A stretch of 64,000 nucleotides of DNA from Myxococcota bacterium (GTDB taxonomy: Bacteria > Myxococcota_A > Polyangia > Polyangiales > Houyiibacteriaceae): assembly GCA_028284955.1 (NCBI GenBank), contig JANQQS010000009.1, positions 1 through 64,000 of the forward strand, written 5' to 3'. The position numbers and the translations under genes were made by a program. The notes below the pieces were generated by a model. That model ran no database searches. It saw nothing but the letters and a program-made list of their open reading frames with translations, and had not been told where the DNA came from. Positions 59,338 to 64,000 of this stretch are shown here, in pieces; positions within the stretch are counted from its first letter, which is position 1; every line of letters starts with the position of its first letter.

Positions 59338-61547
59338 CAAGGAGACTCCGGTTGCCGGAGCGCAAATTCGAAGGTCGACCCGTGAATGCCTTCTGAAGAT
59401 GCGCGAATCCAACCATTGTGGTGGTGTACGATGCGGCGACAGAGCGCGAGACCAAGGCCATCGCCCTGACCTCGGTCTGGATGAAGGCGAGAAAAGAGAT
59501 CGAACATGCGCTCCGCGCCAGAAGGCGGAAAGCCGATTCCGTTGTCGCCAACGCTAAACACCACATCGTCGCCCTGACCCCGAGCGTCGACGACGATCTG
59601 CAATGCTCGATCGGCGCTGCGATACTTCGCAGCGTTGTCGATGAGGTTGCGAAAGAGTGTTTCCACCTGGCTTTTGACGGCCACGATTTCTGGAAGCTCT
59701 CCGATGGTTACGGTGGCGTCTTGGAGATCCGCTGCCAGCCCATCAACAACTCGCTGAACGACGCCTCCAACTCGAAATTCGGTGCATTGGTCGGATCCTC
59801 CAACGCGCGAAAAAGCCCACAAGCCATCTTGCAAGCGGGCCAGCGTGTTCGCCGCGCTTTCTACGTAGCGGAACCATGTATGCTGCTGGTCGGAGAACGA
59901 GCTTTCGAGCTGTTCTCGAATCAGAGGGAGAAAACACCGAATCGTACGCAGCGGAGCGCGAAGATCGTGCGAGGCCGCGTGCGCGAACTGGCGCAGATCG
60001 TCGTTGATATGTCGCTGCGAAATCTGACTTTTTTCGAGGTCGTAGATGTATTCTCGGAGTTGTTTTAGCGTTCGCTCGAACGAATCTTTGTTGGCCGAGG
60101 TGTGCAGGCCACCGAAGCGCGCCAACATTCCGCGACGCAACACTTCGGCGATTTCCAAGTCGTGGTCGGTCCATTCCTCGCCTCGGCCAGAAACGGTCTC
60201 CTTCCAGATTTCAAAAGACGAACGAGGAGTCAGCGTCTTGATCTCGCCGTCGTCCTCAGGTTTGCCGGCCCAGTGGATGATTTCGTCGCTCGGCGCGCGA
60301 TACCAACCGAGCCAGCCCTGCAAGGGCAGCGGAACCACCAACAATCCTCCTGCGCAATCGGGATCTAGCGTGTCCAACGCGGAGATTGCGCGATCGCGCA
60401 CGTGCTCTTCAGTCGCAATCCGCCGACCGACTTCCCATAAGTGATCCACGCACGCAGGCGTGTCGCCCACAACGCGTCGATCGTCGCCGATGGAAACGAG
60501 CGCGGCATGTGACGAAACTAAATTCGCAGCGCCTTCCCAGGCCTGACTTTCGATATCGATGGTCGGCGCTTCGGCGAGCTCAGAAACCAAGTCGAGCTGC
60601 GCCGTAAGTACTCGTCCTCTCGCCGCGCGTCGACGCTCGAGAGTCAATCGCGAAAGGTGCGCCGACGCGGCGCGGCCAATCAGTTCGCACGCCTGGCGCA
60701 CGCTTAGGGGCAAAAACTTCGCGGCGCCGTGGTGGCACGCGATGAGCGCTTCGAGCTTCCCGTCGACCACGATGGAAACGGAAAATGAAGCGCCGAGTTC
60801 CATGTTTCGCAGATATTGGATGTGTATGGGAGAAACGGCGCGCAGCTGACAGTGCGCCATGTTGAGTGGACGTCCCGTGCGCGGATTTATGATGGGGTGA
60901 AGAGGCGCCGGGGTTGCGGCGACGTTTACGATTTGGCGGGTCAACTCGATCGTGTACAGGCGTCGCGCCTGTTTTGGGATGTCTGTCGAAGGGAATCGAA
61001 GCCCCAAAAACCGCGACGTTCCATCGGCCGCGGATTCGGCGATCACTTCCCCGTGTCCCGCTTTCGAGAAGCGATAGCCGAGCACTCGATCGTATCCCGT
61101 GATCGATTGCACCACCGCGACGACTCGCTCAAACGTCTCGGTCAACGACAATCCGCTCAGCGATGAAATCGCTTGGTTCACGCTATTTAACAGATCGTAC
61201 GAACAGCCGTCCGACGCAGGTTCAAGCTCAACCACGTGCAGCGTATCCACGCGATGAGAAATCAGCGTCACGCGTTCGTTTCCAATGGTTCGGGTGAGAA
61301 CCTTCCGGTGTTCGTCAGAGCCGTGATGAAGGTGCTCGCGTAGTTCCGCAGCGGTCGATACCGTGTCGCGAGAGGTATATTCTTCGACATTGGCGCTCGC
61401 CTGCAGCACTTCGGCGCGATCGTTCAAGACCAAGAGCGCGCCGTGGGGTTGTATGGCGCTCGGGACGTGGATGGGTTCCCGATCGCAATTGTTGAGGCCC
61501 ACCTCTTCGGAAGGCTGAAGCCAAGTTTCGAGTTCTGACGTATCCAT
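59337..61547 (-). CDS. bphP: Bacteriophytochrome histidine kinase
   Basis: A 736-aa photoreceptor. PAS (about 20-115) with the biliverdin-binding Cys in NNCDREPIHVPSAIQPHGAL. GAF (about 135-305) with FPSTDIPKQARRLY, where the family usually has PASDIP; the pyrrole-binding Asp is kept but the preceding Ser is Thr. HCQLRAVSPIHIQYLRNMEL follows. PHY is at about 315-500. HisKA has phospho-His in ASHDLRAPLRTIRCF, and HATPase has DNAAKYRS, VGDNGIGFP and GLGLALCRRIVHHHNG. It is expected to sense red/far-red light and phosphorylate the following regulator. ATG 61547 is used. Confidence 0.95.
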   Translation of the reverse strand: MDTSELETWLQPSEEVGLNNCDREPIHVPSAIQPHGALLVLNDRAEVLQASANVEEYTSRDTVSTAAELREHLHHGSDEHRKVLTRTIGNERVTLISHRVDTLHVVELEPASDGCSYDLLNSVNQAISSLSGLSLTETFERVVAVVQSITGYDRVLGYRFSKAGHGEVIAESAADGTSRFLGLRFPSTDIPKQARRLYTIELTRQIVNVAATPAPLHPIINPRTGRPLNMAHCQLRAVSPIHIQYLRNMELGASFSVSIVVDGKLEALIACHHGAAKFLPLSVRQACELIGRAASAHLSRLTLERRRAARGRVLTAQLDLVSELAEAPTIDIESQAWEGAANLVSSHAALVSIGDDRRVVGDTPACVDHLWEVGRRIATEEHVRDRAISALDTLDPDCAGGLLVVPLPLQGWLGWYRAPSDEIIHWAGKPEDDGEIKTLTPRSSFEIWKETVSGRGEEWTDHDLEIAEVLRRGMLARFGGLHTSANKDSFERTLKQLREYIYDLEKSQISQRHINDDLRQFAHAASHDLRAPLRTIRCFLPLIREQLESSFSDQQHTWFRYVESAANTLARLQDGLWAFSRVGGSDQCTEFRVGGVVQRVVDGLAADLQDATVTIGELPEIVAVKSQVETLFRNLIDNAAKYRSADRALQIVVDARGQGDDVVFSVGDNGIGFPPSGAERMFDLFSRLHPDRGQGDGLGLALCRRIVHHHNGWIRASSEGIHGSTFEFALRQPESP

Positions 61548-61676
61548 CGACCAGGCGCGCGAGAGCCACACTACGAGCGCCCGCGTTGGTCGTCAACACA
61601 CCTTGCTGGTCACCACTTTGGTGGCGTCATCCTCGAGGGTGATCGGTGTGAACGATGCTTGTATCGGGCCGCATCC

Positions 61677-63053
61677 CTAATCGGAGACGCGCTTTCCATC
61701 GAAGCGCTGGTTCGTCCCTTGGATGGGTGCCGAGAAGCCGCCCTGCTGGAGGAAGCCTTGCCATGTGCCGTTGAAAATGCGGTCTGGACGTCGGTCTCCG
61801 GTTTGGTCGTGGGTTCCTGCGCGGCCTTCCAAACGAAGCACTGCGGAATCTCCCAAATCGGCGATTTCTTCTTCAATTTCTTCGCCGAGTTCTTTGAGCC
61901 CTCGGGTACACGCACCCTGCCAGGCGAGCCGCGTGAGGGATTGGAACTCGCTGCTGAAGTTGAAGAATCGCTCTCCGAGCGCTTTGCAGTCCACCACGGC
62001 CAACAGCAGCTCGCTCATATCCCGCGCGAACTGGTTTCGCGTCGTGGCGGCGACGTTTCGCACAATCGTATCGTTGAGCGCGCGAAGTAAGAGCTCGCCG
62101 TAGGGGAAGGGCATATTGTGCTCGCCGATGATCAGCTGATTGAGGTTTTGTTCGTAAAACACCCGAACGTCCGACACGCTAAGCGTACGATCGGTGCTGA
62201 GCTGGGAAGCATTGAACGGGACCTCGAGGCCGTTGACGACGTAGAACGCCTTCTGCAGCCAGTGCGTTGCTGTGTACTGACGCGCTTGGGTGGTCGTGCC
62301 AAATGGGTTGGCGTCGTCCGCCTTCAGCCGCGTCGTCAGCCCGAGCTGGGACGCCGCGAGTCGGAACTGCGTGGCCACGTTGAGCATCGTGACGACGAAT
62401 TGAGGGGCCACATCGCCGATGATGCTGTTCAGGAAGTTTGCGGCGCCTGAAACAAGGATGGTTCCGAGAAACCCTGTCTGCTCCAAGATCGGCTCGAGAA
62501 TGATGGACGCGGGGTCGATCTGGGACGCATCCGACGCGCCCAAGAAGGAGATCACGCTTCCCGCCGGCCCCACAAACCCGGTCCCCAAATCTAGTCGCGA
62601 TTCGAGCTCAAACGTCCCCACTACTTCGGTCGCTGGGTTGGGGGTGAGAACGCGCCAGAACACCTCGTCGGCGTCGGGGGCTCGGGCTGCGACCTGGAAG
62701 TCGGTATCGCCTTCGGGGTCTGCGCGCAGCCCAATCGTGGCGATGCCTTCCGCGCCGGTGAACACGCTGTTGCTGCCGTTGTTGCCATCGAATTGCGCAT
62801 CGCTTACGCCCCGGATCTCGAATGTCACCGTGCCGGGCTTGGCGCGGCGTTCGCGGTCCTCGTATTTGACCGAGAGCAGCACGACCTGCCCCGCTGGGGC
62901 GAATATCTCGCTAGAGCCGACGATCACCAGCGATGCCGCGCGGTCGTTGAGGGTACGGGGGTTTGTGCTGGGGCTCGTGCAGCTTGCGATCAAGCCCGCC
63001 GAAAGAGCCAACCAGACGTGAGAACGTGTTGAGTAGCGCGCGCGCATTGTCAT
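61677..63053 (-). CDS. Predicted lipoprotein with an N-terminal Ig-like domain, 458 aa
   Basis: Signal peptide with lipobox in WLALSAGLIASCTSPST. Residues about 35-140 form a beta-sandwich of the Big-1/invasin type (EIFAPAGQVVLLSVKYEDRE, GIATIGLRADPEGDTDFQVA). The remaining 300 residues are helical with unfamiliar sequence and two Cys (VVDCKALGE, GACTRGLKE). Function unknown; probably surface-exposed. It is separated from the phytochrome operon by 129 bp and diverges from the trypsin-like gene across a 401-bp region. Confidence 0.8.
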   Translation of the reverse strand: MTMRARYSTRSHVWLALSAGLIASCTSPSTNPRTLNDRAASLVIVGSSEIFAPAGQVVLLSVKYEDRERRAKPGTVTFEIRGVSDAQFDGNNGSNSVFTGAEGIATIGLRADPEGDTDFQVAARAPDADEVFWRVLTPNPATEVVGTFELESRLDLGTGFVGPAGSVISFLGASDASQIDPASIILEPILEQTGFLGTILVSGAANFLNSIIGDVAPQFVVTMLNVATQFRLAASQLGLTTRLKADDANPFGTTTQARQYTATHWLQKAFYVVNGLEVPFNASQLSTDRTLSVSDVRVFYEQNLNQLIIGEHNMPFPYGELLLRALNDTIVRNVAATTRNQFARDMSELLLAVVDCKALGERFFNFSSEFQSLTRLAWQGACTRGLKELGEEIEEEIADLGDSAVLRLEGRAGTHDQTGDRRPDRIFNGTWQGFLQQGGFSAPIQGTNQRFDGKRVSD

Positions 63054-63454
63054 CTCCTGTAGTCAAGACAGAAGCAAATTTCGATCCATGTGGATTTGTG
63101 CCGTCAGCGGAGCGGAGGTATTTCACGTAAATATTTGATATGATTATCCTAATATTGATGCCTGCGCTGGACTTTTTCTCGGGGACCGAGCATTTTCGGT
63201 AAGGAATCCGTAGTGACAACGCGTGGTTATCGCGCAGGTAGGTGTCCAGCGACCGCAGGACGATATGTGCGACATTTAGACCCGGCTAGATGGGTTCTTA
63301 AAGCCCCGGTTCGTAGGACACAAGGGGACAGACCACCAGCCGACTCATCCAGCCGTCACCGATCGTTCGAAGAACGCGGGGCGTTTGCTCATCGCCCGGT
63401 TCGGGTACACATGTTGCTTGGCTTTTGAAGATACAGAAGCGGGCGATACTCGAA
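63054..63454. other. Divergent intergenic region
   Basis: Holds an AT-rich block at about 63118-63165 (TAAATATTTGATATGATTAT and following) likely to contain promoters for both neighbours. No convincing gene; short open frames here lack ribosome-binding sites and family resemblance. Confidence 0.5.
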
Positions 63455-64000
63455 ATGAATGAGATGAAAAAGGTGAGCGCAGCGTGGCGGGGGGCCGTCT
63501 TGAACGTTGCTGCGCTGATGGGATTTGCTGCGTTGACCGGTTGTGGCGACAGCCCTCCGCGGCGTGCGGATGAAGCCGGTTGCGTCGGTGATTCTCGAGA
63601 TTCGCCGCTCGTGGTGGGAGGCACCGCAACCCCGACCTACGTTCGACTTTCGGCCGGAGAAATCGCGGCGATTGGCGCCATCGCTCGCGACGGAGAGCCC
63701 CATTGTTCCGGCTATCTCGTCAATCCGCGGTGGGTGGTCACGGCTCAGCATTGTACGAATAAATCGAGCCCGCCGGCGAGCCCCGAAGAGCTCGAGTTCT
63801 TAATCGGTCAAGAGCCTTTTCGTGATGGAGGCGGCGTTGCCGCGATTAAGATCAATCGTTTTTTGTCGCACCCGGAGCTAGACCTCTCGCTCCTTGAGTT
63901 GGAAGAAGACGCCACCATTCAAGTGCCCGGCATCACTCCGCTGCCCGTGGCGTTTGAGGGATTCAACATCAAAAACGGAATGGACGTAGAGGCGGCGGGG
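63455..64000 (+). CDS. Trypsin-like serine protease, predicted lipoprotein, cut by window end
   Basis: The first 182 codons are present and open to the edge. ATG 63455 (or 63464) starts a signal peptide with lipobox (MGFAALTGC). The chymotrypsin fold begins at DSPLVVGGTATP, with His in VVTAQHCTNK and Asp in HPELDLSLLELEED; the Ser would lie beyond 64000. It is more typical of trypsin-like S1 than the tandem pair at 39279-42277 and lacks their NKAIIG motif. Confidence 0.88.
   Translation, partial: MNEMKKVSAAWRGAVLNVAALMGFAALTGCGDSPPRRADEAGCVGDSRDSPLVVGGTATPTYVRLSAGEIAAIGAIARDGEPHCSGYLVNPRWVVTAQHCTNKSSPPASPEELEFLIGQEPFRDGGGVAAIKINRFLSHPELDLSLLELEEDATIQVPGITPLPVAFEGFNIKNGMDVEAAG

Overview
The window reads as chromosomal DNA of a GC-rich, Gram-negative deltaproteobacterium, most likely a myxobacterium or other Myxococcota. 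The evidence is the many predicted lipoproteins, an FHA-GAF-sigma54 activator, paired DUF1592/DUF1552 genes, Cys-rich repeat surface proteins, an imuA-imuB-dnaE2 cassette and a bacteriophytochrome operon. I recognised no tRNA, rRNA, CRISPR array, prophage or transposase gene. Species assignment is inference.

Layout. 140-10159 is a tight co-directional block: an Hsp70 with an unusual insertion, a J-domain protein, two unrecognised proteins, a RavA-type MoxR ATPase, a VWA (ViaA-like) protein and a TPR/HEAT scaffold. Several members overlap by four bases, so they probably form one chaperone/remodelling operon; this is my main candidate for an undescribed system. 10195-12623 (minus) holds an FHA protein and a HEAT lipoprotein. 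12768-17973 holds FtsK and an active/inactive pair of M16 peptidases. 17978-22305 (minus) holds two envelope lipoproteins and an FHA-GAF-sigma54 activator. 22369-24143 holds a TPR protein and a lipoprotein. 24465-26851 (minus) holds YqgE/AlgH and an HD-GYP protein. 27072-29483 holds rpmG, rpmB and a subtilase lipoprotein. 29518-35333 holds membrane and surface genes, the agmatine-to-putrescine pair aguA/aguB and a lipoprotein resembling Fam20C/Four-jointed secretory-pathway kinases. 35790-38447 holds a membrane phosphatase and a nucleotide-translocase-like carrier. 38607-42277 holds Dps and two tandem trypsin-like proteases. 43035-48395 (minus) is the mutasome cassette imuA-imuB-dnaE2, with a palindrome over its promoter that looks like an SOS operator. 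48739-54910 holds a DUF1592/DUF1552 pair, a His-rich lipoprotein and a seven-repeat Cys-rich protein. 55403-63053 holds an SDR, a UvrD/Rep helicase, a phytochrome-regulator-heme oxygenase operon (minus) and a lipoprotein. A trypsin-like protease runs off the right end.

Three structural themes cut across the genes. (1) A family of modular palindromic repeats with ends TAGAGCAGTGG/CCACTGCTCTA occurs at about 1-100, 24141-24467, 42516-43037 and 55209-55401; in three cases the terminal TAG is itself the stop codon of the adjacent gene. (2) In-frame 15-bp tandem repeats encoding pentapeptides appear in at least five different genes. (3) Low-complexity tracts, Asp-Pro-rich on the minus strand, sit beside two of the palindromic clusters.
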